Shown: piece after piece, positions 1-6,265 of the stretch
Layout of the letters: each line of letters opens with the position of its first letter
Numbering within the stretch: position 1 is the first letter of the stretch
NCBI GenBank assembly: GCA_937136445.1
Contig: CAKZOQ010000047.1
Span: 1-8,003, forward strand
Source: an uncultured Gemmatimonadota bacterium
Lineage (GTDB): Bacteria > Gemmatimonadota > Gemmatimonadetes > Longimicrobiales > Gaopeijiaceae
Length of the DNA stretch: 8,003 bases
Direction: 5' to 3'
Program-made: the position numbers and the translations under genes
Notes under the pieces: generated by a model
Database searches by the model: none
What the model was told of the DNA's origin: nothing
What the model saw: the letters and a program-made list of their open reading frames with translations, nothing else

Positions 1-317
1 TGGAGGGAGAGCCGCTCACCGAGCTGGCCTTCCCCGGCTTCCTGGCCTTCGTGCGTGGGCTGCTCCTTACCGAGGTGATGCCCGATGCCCAGGCCCCGGC
101 GCGACCGCGTCCCCAGGTGGTCCGCGACATCCTCCGCTTTCTGGCGGATCGTGTCGTGTCGCTCCAGGAGGAAGCCGACGACCCCCGGGACGGGGAGGAG
201 GCCCAGACGGCGCTGGACATGACCAGCCGCCTGGTGGACCTGGTGCTCTACCAGTACTACCAGCTCAGCCGGGCCGACGTGGAAGTCGTGGAGGCGGATC
301 GCCGGACGTCCGGCTGA
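1..317 (+). CDS. 3' end of an unrecognised protein-coding gene (partial)
   Basis: The reading frame is open from the left edge (first full codon at base 3) to a TGA at 315-317, so the real start is probably outside the window. A GTG at 51 could start a short 88-residue protein, but the coding frame continues upstream with similar composition. The visible part is about 104 residues. It has a hydrophobic/aromatic stretch (FPGFLAFVRGLLL), a Pro/Arg-rich linker, then a charged, probably helical region ending in VDLVLYQYYQLSRADVEVVE. That ending loosely recalls the 'LVY.LYGL...EI..VE' tail seen in some large DNA methylase and restriction-modification proteins, but the likeness is too weak for a call. 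I do not recognise the family. It ends 22 bases before the next gene and may be co-transcribed with it. Confidence 0.55.
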   Translation, partial: EGEPLTELAFPGFLAFVRGLLLTEVMPDAQAPARPRPQVVRDILRFLADRVVSLQEEADDPRDGEEAQTALDMTSRLVDLVLYQYYQLSRADVEVVEADRRTSG

Positions 318-339
318 CTGGGTTGGGGCGGGATCCGGG

Positions 340-1245
340 GTGAAGTCCCCTGCCGTCCCCCTCCGCCCCGGGCATCCGTACCTGGCGGGGTCCCCCCTGC
401 TGGTGGCCCATCGAGGCGGTGCCGGGCTCGCTCCGGAGAACACCCTCGAGGCGTTCCACCAGGCCGTGGAGATCTGGCGGGCGGACATGCTGGAGCTGGA
501 CGTGCGCCTCTCCGGGGACGGAGAGGTCATGGTCATCCACGACGCCACGGTGGACCGCACCACCGACGGCACCGGACTCGTCTCGGCCCACACGCGTGCC
601 GAGCTCCAGGCGCTGGACGCCGGGGCCCGCTTCACCGATCCCTCGGGCCGGTCGAGCTTCCGGGGCCAACAGGTCCGCATCCCCACCCTCGACGAGGTCC
701 TGGAGGCCTTTCCCCTCATGCGGGTGAACGCCGAGGCGAAGGAGGCCGCCGTCGCCGCACCTCTAGTGGAGGTGGTCCGACGGCACGGCGCCGAGGACCG
801 GGTCCTGGTGGCCGCCGGACGGGAATCCGACCGAGACGCCGCCCAGGGGTACTCGGGGCCGTGGGGAGCCAGCCGGGAGCAGGTCGCTCGGCTCTGGCTC
901 CTGGCCCGCCTCCCGGGTGCGCAGCGGCTCTTCGGGCGCCGGTACCGACCCACCTGCGACATCCTTCAGGTTCCCGAGTCCTGGCGTGGGCTCCAGATCG
1001 TCACCGTCGCGTTCGTTGCCGCGGCCCATCGCCGGAACCTCCCGGTCCAGGTCTGGACGGTGGACGACCCGGAGCGGATGCGACGGCTCCTGCGGCTGGG
1101 GGTGGACGGCATCCAGACCGACCGACCGGACCTCCTGGCCCGGGTCCTCCACGAGGACACCGGGCGGCCCCTTCCACCGGGGCTCACCGAGCAGGTAAAG
1201 GCGGAGCCGGGCGCCGGCGGCTCGTCCCACCGGCCGGCGTCGTGA
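340..1245 (+). CDS. Glycerophosphodiester phosphodiesterase family protein
   Basis: This 301-residue protein probably hydrolyses glycerophosphodiesters, the deacylated phospholipid head groups, to glycerol-3-phosphate and an alcohol. It has the GDPD TIM-barrel signature. The opening is LLVAHRGG.....PENT with catalytic His24 and Arg25. LELDVRLS supplies metal ligands Glu52 and Asp54, and VIHD supplies the second catalytic His67. NAEAK (Glu132, Lys134) stands where NIEIK is usual, and the barrel closes with VQVWTVDDP and VDGIQTDRPDLL. Length is normal for a single-domain bacterial GDPD. I see no signal peptide, so it is probably cytoplasmic. The start is GTG at 340; the next in-frame GTG lies only two codons before HRGG and would be too late. 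No strong ribosome site precedes it. The last 25 or so residues are a Gly/Ser/Pro-rich tail outside the fold. Its stop overlaps the tilS start (GTGA), which suggests translational coupling. The exact substrate cannot be read from sequence. Confidence 0.93.
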   Translation: MKSPAVPLRPGHPYLAGSPLLVAHRGGAGLAPENTLEAFHQAVEIWRADMLELDVRLSGDGEVMVIHDATVDRTTDGTGLVSAHTRAELQALDAGARFTDPSGRSSFRGQQVRIPTLDEVLEAFPLMRVNAEAKEAAVAAPLVEVVRRHGAEDRVLVAAGRESDRDAAQGYSGPWGASREQVARLWLLARLPGAQRLFGRRYRPTCDILQVPESWRGLQIVTVAFVAAAHRRNLPVQVWTVDDPERMRRLLRLGVDGIQTDRPDLLARVLHEDTGRPLPPGLTEQVKAEPGAGGSSHRPAS

Positions 1246-2621
1246 GCGCACCGGCGCTGGAGACCGTCCTTGCCCGAGCCTTTCAGGATCCTCGAGCTCC
1301 GGAACCCGGACGTCGGCTCCTGGTGGCAGTGTCCGGGGGACGCGACTCGCTGGCCCTCCTGCACCTGCTCCGCTTCGGTACGCCGGGGGGCGGAGCTCGC
1401 CGGGAGCTCGTGGCCGCTCATCTGGACCACGCCCTGCGTCGTGGGAGCGCGTCGGACGCCGCATGGCTCTCCGGGCTCTGCCAGGCCTGGGGCGTACCGC
1501 TGATCCGGCATCGCCTGGAGGCCCCTCCGCAGGGGGAGGCGGAGGCGCGGGCGGCGCGCTACGCCTTCCTGGAGGAGGCGCGGGCCGAGGCGGGAGCCGT
1601 TCGGACCCTGACCGCCCACCACGCCGGCGACCAGTCGGAAACCGTCCTTTTCCGCGCGGCCCGGGGGACCGGCCTCTCGGGGCTGCGTGGGATCCGGACC
1701 CACCGGGACCCGGCACTCTGGCGCCCATTCCTGAAGGCGACCCCGGACGAGATCGACGACTACGCCCGCGCGGTGGGACTGCGGTGGCGCCAGGACCCCT
1801 CCAACCAGGACCGCTCCTTCACCCGCAATGCCCTCCGCCACGAGGTGCTTCCGCGCCTGGAACGGGCCGTTCCCGGTGCCGCCCGACACCTGTCGGAGTT
1901 GGCCCACCGGGCCCGGGACGCCGATGAGGCCTGGGCGGCGGTCCTCCCGCGCCTCCTGGAGGAGTCGGAACGGGCGCCTCGCGGGGGCGGTCTCCAGGAG
2001 GGTATCGAGGTGTCCCGGACGGTGGTGGCGGGGTATCCGGCCGCCCTTCGGGCCCGCCTGCTCCGACGGCTGGCCCAGGAGCTCGGCGTCACCCTGACGT
2101 CCACCCAGACGGCGCGGGCCGTTACCTTTGCCGAGGAGGGAGCCAGTGGCCACGCCGTCCCCCTGAGGGGCGGGGTGGAGCTGGCCCGCGAACTGGATCG
2201 GCTCGTGCTGCGCGCCAGCGACCGTTCGCCCCCCCCGGACCGGCCGGTGGCCATCGCGGCGCCGGAGTCCGGCAGCGCCGAGGCCCGCCTGGGCGGTGCC
2301 CGATGGCGGGTGGCGTGGGGTCCGGCGCCCACGGGCCTGACGCACGAGGCCGCCTTCGACACGGCGAGCCTGGCCTTCCCGCTGGAACTCCGGGGCCGCA
2401 AGGCTGGAGACGCCCTGCCGCGGTCCGTCGGACATACATCACTCAAGAAGCTCCTCCTGGAGGCCCGGATCCCTTCGGATCGGCGCTCCCGGGTGCCGGT
2501 CCTGGCCGATGCCCTGGACCGGGTCCTCTGGGTCGCCGATGTGGCCCGGTCCGACGGAGCGGAGCCTGGATCACCTTCGCCGACGTTCCATATCGGATGC
2601 ACGCATGCCGACACTGACTGA
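1242..2621 (+). CDS. tilS: tRNA(Ile)-lysidine synthetase TilS
   Basis: TilS uses ATP to attach lysine to C34 of the CAU-anticodon tRNA-Ile2, so that it reads AUA and is charged with isoleucine. The 459-residue product has the N-terminal PP-loop SGGRDS (residues 31-36), then HLDHALR, HHAGDQSETVLFRAARGTG (from residue 126), and the DPSNQDRSFTRNALR block that ends the catalytic domain. A middle helical substrate-binding region follows. The C-terminal TilS domain starts near residue 381, with RGRKAGDALPR and later SLKKLLLEARIP and RVPVLAD..DRVLWVAD. This is normal full length. The frame stays open far upstream through the GDPD gene, but the homology starts only here, so I chose the GTG at 1242, which overlaps the GDPD stop by 4 bases. 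No Shine-Dalgarno is visible, consistent with re-initiation by ribosomes finishing the upstream gene. HHAGDQ has Gly where Asp is common, but the following conserved Asp130 is kept. Confidence 0.95.
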   Translation: MSAPALETVLARAFQDPRAPEPGRRLLVAVSGGRDSLALLHLLRFGTPGGGARRELVAAHLDHALRRGSASDAAWLSGLCQAWGVPLIRHRLEAPPQGEAEARAARYAFLEEARAEAGAVRTLTAHHAGDQSETVLFRAARGTGLSGLRGIRTHRDPALWRPFLKATPDEIDDYARAVGLRWRQDPSNQDRSFTRNALRHEVLPRLERAVPGAARHLSELAHRARDADEAWAAVLPRLLEESERAPRGGGLQEGIEVSRTVVAGYPAALRARLLRRLAQELGVTLTSTQTARAVTFAEEGASGHAVPLRGGVELARELDRLVLRASDRSPPPDRPVAIAAPESGSAEARLGGARWRVAWGPAPTGLTHEAAFDTASLAFPLELRGRKAGDALPRSVGHTSLKKLLLEARIPSDRRSRVPVLADALDRVLWVADVARSDGAEPGSPSPTFHIGCTHADTD

Positions 2622-3153
2622 GAACAACCAGCTCGGAGGCCAGGAGCTTCGTCGGGTGGTCTACACCGAGGACCAGATCCGCGCCCGGGTGGCGGCCATG
2701 GGCCGAGACATCTCGGAGGCCTTCACCGCCGACGACCGCCTCCTGGTGCTGGGCCTCCTCAAGGGCTCGCTCCTCTTCGTGGCGGATCTGGTCCGGGCCA
2801 TCGACCTCCCCTTGCACGTCGACTTCCTGCTGGCGTCGAGCTACGGCGAAGAGAAGGTCTCCTCAGGGGAATTGCGCCTCCTCTACACCCCGGAGGCCTC
2901 CTTCCAGGACCGCGCCGTGGTGGTGGTGGAGGACATCGTGGACAGCGGAAATACGCTGAAACGGCTCCTCCCGGACCTGGATGCGAGGAATCCTTCCAGC
3001 CTGGATGTGTGTACGCTTCTCCACAAGCGGTTGGTGGAGATGGAGCCCGAGCCCCGATGGGTGGGGTTCGACGCACCCAACGAGTTTCTGGTGGGCTATG
3101 GCCTCGATTATGCAGAGGATTTCCGCCACCTGCCCTATATTGCGAGTCTGTGA
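2605..3153 (+). CDS. hpt: Hypoxanthine phosphoribosyltransferase
   Basis: This purine-salvage enzyme joins hypoxanthine (often also guanine) to PRPP, giving IMP or GMP. The 182-residue product has the LLKGSLLF loop (Lys53-Gly54), the flexible-loop motif SSYG (78-81), the PRPP-binding motif VVVVEDIVDSGNTL (105-118, acidic pair Glu109-Asp110), and the C-terminal WVGFDAPNEFLVGYGLDY...RHLPYI block that contacts the base. Length is typical (about 175-185 residues). The ATG at 2605 lies inside the end of tilS, giving a 17-base overlap, and has no good ribosome site. An in-frame GTG at 2656 has GGAG nine bases upstream and would give a protein 17 residues shorter beginning just before YTEDQI, so the start is not certain. 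The neighbours tilS and ftsH form the same trio in Firmicutes, where TilS and HprT have been reported to influence ftsH expression; whether that holds here is unknown. Confidence 0.95.
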   Translation: MPTLTENNQLGGQELRRVVYTEDQIRARVAAMGRDISEAFTADDRLLVLGLLKGSLLFVADLVRAIDLPLHVDFLLASSYGEEKVSSGELRLLYTPEASFQDRAVVVVEDIVDSGNTLKRLLPDLDARNPSSLDVCTLLHKRLVEMEPEPRWVGFDAPNEFLVGYGLDYAEDFRHLPYIASL

Positions 3154-3181
3154 CCACCACCGGCGCCGACTCGTCGCCCCC

Positions 3182-3186
3182 GAGGT
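3182..3186 (+). promoter_or_regulatory. Ribosome binding site of ftsH
   Basis: GAGGT lies 11 bases before the ftsH ATG at 3198 and is the only purine-rich anti-Shine-Dalgarno match in the 44-base gap after hpt. GAGAG at 3188-3192 is a weaker but closer alternative. Either supports the ATG at 3198 as the start. Confidence 0.5.
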
Positions 3187-3197
3187 AGAGAGTACGT

Positions 3198-5231
3198 ATG
3201 GCTGACAAGGACCCCATCCGACCCGACCCCGAGGAGTCCCGCTGGGCGCGTCTGTCCAAGACCGCGGCCTTCTGGATGCTCATGGTCCTGGTCTTCCTCA
3301 TGGCACTGCAGTTCGTGCGGGGTCAGGACGAATCGGCGGCGGAGTTCACGTACACCGAGTTCAAGACCCAGCTCGACGCCGGCAACATCCACGAGGTCAC
3401 GGTCATCGACCGTCGGGTGGAAGGGGAGCTCCGGGCACCGGTCATGCGGGACGGCCAGGAGATGATCCGCTTCGAGACCATGCTCCCGGGCGAATACAGC
3501 GATGGGCTGGAGGAGCGTCTCGCCGCCCAGGACGTCATCATCGACGCCGAGGCGGAGGAACAGGGCTGGGGGACGTTGCTCATCAGCGTGCTCCCCTGGC
3601 TCCTCTTCATCGCCTTCTGGATCTGGATCTTCCGGACCATGCAGGGCGGAGGGAATCGGGCGTTCCAGTTCGGGCGGTCCAAGGCCAAGATGATCAGCCC
3701 CGACACGCCGAAGGTCACCTTCGCCGACGTCGCCGGCGCCGACGAGGCCAAGGAAGAGCTTCAGGAGATCATCGAGTTCCTGAAGGACCCGGGACGGTTC
3801 AGCCGGCTGGGTGGACGGCTCCCCAAGGGCGTGCTCCTGGTGGGCCCGCCGGGGACCGGGAAGACGCTCCTTGCCAAGGCTGTGGCAGGAGAGGCGGGGC
3901 GTCCCTTCTTCCAGATGTCCGGATCGGACTTCGTGGAGATGTTCGTCGGAGTGGGGGCCTCCCGCGTCCGCGACCTCTTCGAACAGGGCAAGGCCCACGC
4001 GCCGTGCATCATCTTCGTGGACGAGATCGACGCGGTGGGGCGCCATCGTGGCGCCGGCCTCGGCGGCGGCCACGACGAACGGGAGCAGACCCTCAACGCC
4101 CTCCTGGTGGAGATGGACGGCTTCGAGTCCAACGAGGGAGTCATCCTCCTGGCCGCCACCAACCGGCCGGACGTGCTGGATCCGGCCCTCCTCCGACCCG
4201 GACGCTTCGACCGCCAGGTGGTGGTGGACTCGCCGGACGTGAAGGGCCGTGAAGGCATCCTCCGGGTCCATGCCAAGAAGCTGCCCCTGTCCGACGACGT
4301 GGAGCTCTCCATCATCGCCAGAGGGACCCCGGGCATGAGCGGGGCGGACCTGGCCAACATCTGCAACGAGGCCGCCCTCCTGGCAGCGCGTCGTGGCGCC
4401 GACAAGGTGGCCATGGACGACTTCGAGAAGGCCAAGGACAAGGTGATGCTCGGCACCGAGCGCCGGTCCCTGGTCCTCACCGAGCGGGAGCGGACCCTCA
4501 CCGCCTACCACGAGGCGGGCCATGCCGTCCTGGGGCTGAAGATCCCCGGGCTCGATCCCGTCCATAAGGTCACCATCGTACCGCGTGGGCGGGCCATGGG
4601 CATCACAGCCAGCCTCCCCGAGGAGGACCGGCATTCCTACCGGAAGGAGTGGATGGAGGGCCAGCTCTCCATGCTCTTCGGCGGGCGGGTCGCCGAGGAG
4701 ATGACCTTCGGCGTCGAGGACGTGACCACCGGCGCCGGAAACGACATCGAACGTGCCACCCAGATGGCTCGCCGCATGGTGACGCAGTTCGGGATGAGTG
4801 AGGTCATCGGCCTCATGGCGGTGGGCGATTCGGAGCAGGAGGTCTTCCTGGGGCGTGAGATCTCCCAGCGACGTCAGGTCTCGGAGCACACCGCCCGTCT
4901 GGTGGATCAGGAAGTGAAGCGGATCCTGGACGACGCCCACGACCGGGCCCGTGTCGTCCTCGAGCGACACGAGGATCTCCTGGAGGCCATCGCCCAGGCC
5001 CTTCTGGAGCGGGAGACGCTGGATCGGGAGCAGATCGAGCTTCTGGCCTCCGGCGACCCGTTGCCGCCCCTCCCGGAGCCCGAGGTCGAGGAGCCCTCGA
5101 CCGGCGCCGAGGACCGGCCGCCCTCCCCGGCACCTCCGCCCCCGCTGGGGCTCCCCGGCGCCGACGGCCCCCTTCCCGGGCCGGCCCCGGGCTACACCGA
5201 GCCCGACGACGAGGTGGACTCCCTTCCGTGA
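3198..5231 (+). CDS. ftsH: ATP-dependent zinc metalloprotease FtsH
   Basis: FtsH is a hexameric inner-membrane AAA+ protease that unfolds and degrades damaged membrane proteins and short-lived regulators. The 677-residue product has the complete architecture. A first membrane helix (about 24-39) and an extracytoplasmic domain (about 40-122) are followed by a second helix (about 124-145) ending in FRTMQGGG. The AAA module carries Walker A GPPGTGKT (216-223), Walker B IIFVDEID (Asp275, Glu276) and the second-region-of-homology arginines in RPGRFDR (Arg336, Arg339). The protease zinc site is HEAGH (438-442), with the third ligand Asp516 in GAGNDIERAT. All key residues are intact, and their spacing matches E. 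coli FtsH with a constant offset of 24. The last 60 or so residues are an acidic, proline-rich, probably disordered tail (LPPLPEPEVEEP, PSPAPPPPLGLPG), variable across the family. It follows hpt after 44 bases and is probably in the same operon. Confidence 0.98.
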   Translation: MADKDPIRPDPEESRWARLSKTAAFWMLMVLVFLMALQFVRGQDESAAEFTYTEFKTQLDAGNIHEVTVIDRRVEGELRAPVMRDGQEMIRFETMLPGEYSDGLEERLAAQDVIIDAEAEEQGWGTLLISVLPWLLFIAFWIWIFRTMQGGGNRAFQFGRSKAKMISPDTPKVTFADVAGADEAKEELQEIIEFLKDPGRFSRLGGRLPKGVLLVGPPGTGKTLLAKAVAGEAGRPFFQMSGSDFVEMFVGVGASRVRDLFEQGKAHAPCIIFVDEIDAVGRHRGAGLGGGHDEREQTLNALLVEMDGFESNEGVILLAATNRPDVLDPALLRPGRFDRQVVVDSPDVKGREGILRVHAKKLPLSDDVELSIIARGTPGMSGADLANICNEAALLAARRGADKVAMDDFEKAKDKVMLGTERRSLVLTERERTLTAYHEAGHAVLGLKIPGLDPVHKVTIVPRGRAMGITASLPEEDRHSYRKEWMEGQLSMLFGGRVAEEMTFGVEDVTTGAGNDIERATQMARRMVTQFGMSEVIGLMAVGDSEQEVFLGREISQRRQVSEHTARLVDQEVKRILDDAHDRARVVLERHEDLLEAIAQALLERETLDREQIELLASGDPLPPLPEPEVEEPSTGAEDRPPSPAPPPPLGLPGADGPLPGPAPGYTEPDDEVDSLP

Positions 5232-5253
5232 GGAGGTCCGGCACGAGTAGCGA

Positions 5254-5278
5254 CGGCGGCCACGGGAGGCGGCCGCCG
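5254..5278 (+). other. GC-rich hairpin between ftsH and cdaA
   Basis: CGGCGGCC (5254-5261) is a perfect reverse complement of GGCCGCCG (5271-5278), giving an 8-bp all-GC stem with a 9-base loop. It sits 22 bases after the ftsH stop in the 106-base gap before cdaA. No T-run follows, so it is not a standard intrinsic terminator. It could slow polymerase, protect the ftsH mRNA 3' end, or be chance in GC-rich DNA. I see no convincing promoter in the rest of this gap. Confidence 0.35.
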
Positions 5279-5337
5279 AGGACCGGGCCCATGGATCGGT
5301 GGGGGCAGCGCCCTGAGCGCACCACCGGGTCGGAGAG

Positions 5338-6141
5338 GTGAGCCGGATCTGGGAGCAGTTCCAGTTCCTGCGGCCGGGATGGACGGACCTGGTCGAGATC
5401 CTCATGGTGGCCTTCCTGCTGTACCGGCTGCTGTTGGTCATCCAGCGGACCCGGGCCATGCAGATCCTCATGGGGCTCCTGCTCCTGGGATTCAGCTACG
5501 GCGTGGCCCGTCTGCTGGACCTCATCCTGATCCGCACCCTCCTGGAGACCCTGTTCCAGTACGGCGCCATCGCCGCCCTGGTGGTGTTCCAGCCCGAGCT
5601 CCGTTCCGCGCTCGCTCGGTTGGGCCAGAGCCGAATGTTCCGAGCCTTCCAGCGCCTGGAGGGGAGTCGGGTCACCGATGAGATCGTGGAGGCGGTGGAG
5701 CGGCTGTCCCGGAACAAGGTTGGGGCCATCATCGCCCTGGAACGGGACGTCGGGCTGGAGGAGTACGCGCAGACGGGAAGCCCGGTGGATGCCCCGGTTT
5801 CGGCGGACATGCTCACCACCATCTTCACCCCCTATTCGCCCCTCCACGACGGGGCCGTGCTCGTGAGCGGCGATACGATCCGCTCCGCCGGCGCCATCCT
5901 CCCGCTGACCCAGTCGCCGGTGAAGGATCGCTCCCTCGGTACCCGTCACCGGGCTGCCCTGGGCCTCAGCGAGGAGACCGACGCGGTGGTGGTGGTGGTG
6001 AGCGAGGAGACGGCCCAGGTATCGGTGGCTCTGGGAGGCTCGCTGGAGCGCGGCGTGGACCCCGAACGCCTCCGCATCCTTCTGGACGGGGTCCGGCCCG
6101 ACGGGGAAGCAGCTCTCAGGCCCGCGCCGGCAGGTGCGTGA
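5338..6141 (+). CDS. cdaA: Diadenylate cyclase CdaA (c-di-AMP synthase)
   Basis: CdaA makes the second messenger c-di-AMP from two ATP and is membrane-bound; in Firmicutes c-di-AMP controls potassium and osmolyte uptake and cell-wall homeostasis. The 267-residue product has three N-terminal hydrophobic segments (about 20-36, 41-57 and 70-85), the linker VVFQPELRSALARLG, then the DAC (DisA_N) domain. Both active-site motifs are intact: DGA at 171-173 within PLHDGAVL, and RHR at 203-205 within LGTRHRAALGL. The motif numbering agrees with my recollection of the Listeria enzyme. Length is typical. The only upstream-most start is GTG at 5338 (an in-frame TGA lies at 5314-5316). GGAG at 5332-5335 is only two bases from it, which is unusually tight. 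Many cdaA genes lie beside cdaR (YbbR domain) and glmM; neither is downstream here, where an exbB-like gene follows instead. Confidence 0.95.
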   Translation: MSRIWEQFQFLRPGWTDLVEILMVAFLLYRLLLVIQRTRAMQILMGLLLLGFSYGVARLLDLILIRTLLETLFQYGAIAALVVFQPELRSALARLGQSRMFRAFQRLEGSRVTDEIVEAVERLSRNKVGAIIALERDVGLEEYAQTGSPVDAPVSADMLTTIFTPYSPLHDGAVLVSGDTIRSAGAILPLTQSPVKDRSLGTRHRAALGLSEETDAVVVVVSEETAQVSVALGGSLERGVDPERLRILLDGVRPDGEAALRPAPAGA

Positions 6142-6172
6142 GGGCACGGCTTCCCGGGCTGCCGAGCCTGCG

Positions 6173-6202
6173 TTGACAGCTTCGCCGGGACCCCGGTACA
6201 TT
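6173..6202 (+). promoter_or_regulatory. Predicted sigma70-type promoter of the exbB-exbD-exbD genes
   Basis: A perfect -35 hexamer TTGACA (6173-6178) is followed after 18 bases by TACATT (6197-6202), which matches four of six positions of TATAAT. It lies in the 124-base gap after cdaA and points into the exbB-like gene. Transcription would start near 6209, leaving a leader of about 55 bases. In DNA this GC-rich a perfect TTGACA with a plausible -10 is unlikely to be chance, but no experiment backs it. Confidence 0.6.
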
Positions 6203-6248
6203 GCGCCGTTCGCTCTCCAGACTCCCAGGCCCGACCGGGCTTTCATAT

Positions 6249-6254
6249 AAGGAG
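6249..6254 (+). promoter_or_regulatory. Ribosome binding site of the exbB-like gene
   Basis: AAGGAG lies 11 bases before the GTG at 6266, within a locally AT-rich patch (TTTCATATAAGGAG) that stands out from the GC-rich surroundings and should keep the site unpaired. It is the strongest Shine-Dalgarno in the window and supports GTG 6266 as the start. Confidence 0.65.
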
Positions 6255-6265
6255 CCGACCACTCC

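Noticed and set aside
861..1241. Upstream extension of the tilS frame by 127 codons through the GDPD gene
   Set aside because: The extension is Pro/Arg/Gly-rich and overlaps a well-supported GDPD frame, while TilS homology begins only after 1242.
966..2435. Minus-strand ORF of 489 codons opposite tilS and the GDPD end
   Set aside because: No recognisable domain, composition typical of antisense shadow, and both plus-strand genes here carry intact catalytic motifs.
3135..5471. Minus-strand ORF of 778 codons opposite ftsH
   Set aside because: It mirrors ftsH, whose motifs are complete and in register. The antisense translation is low-complexity, rich in His, Gly, Glu and Leu with no known motif, as expected when codon third positions are nearly all G or C.
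5985..6001. GTG triplet run that looks like a short tandem repeat
   Set aside because: It encodes a beta-strand of valines within the conserved DAC domain of CdaA (DAVVVVVSEE), so coding constraint explains it. A similar run at 2918-2930 in hpt encodes the VVVVEDIVDSG strand.
4813..6246. Minus-strand ORF of 477 codons opposite the ftsH end and cdaA
   Set aside because: It covers two clear plus-strand genes and their gap, ends in a Pro/Arg/Gly-rich stretch and shows no motif.
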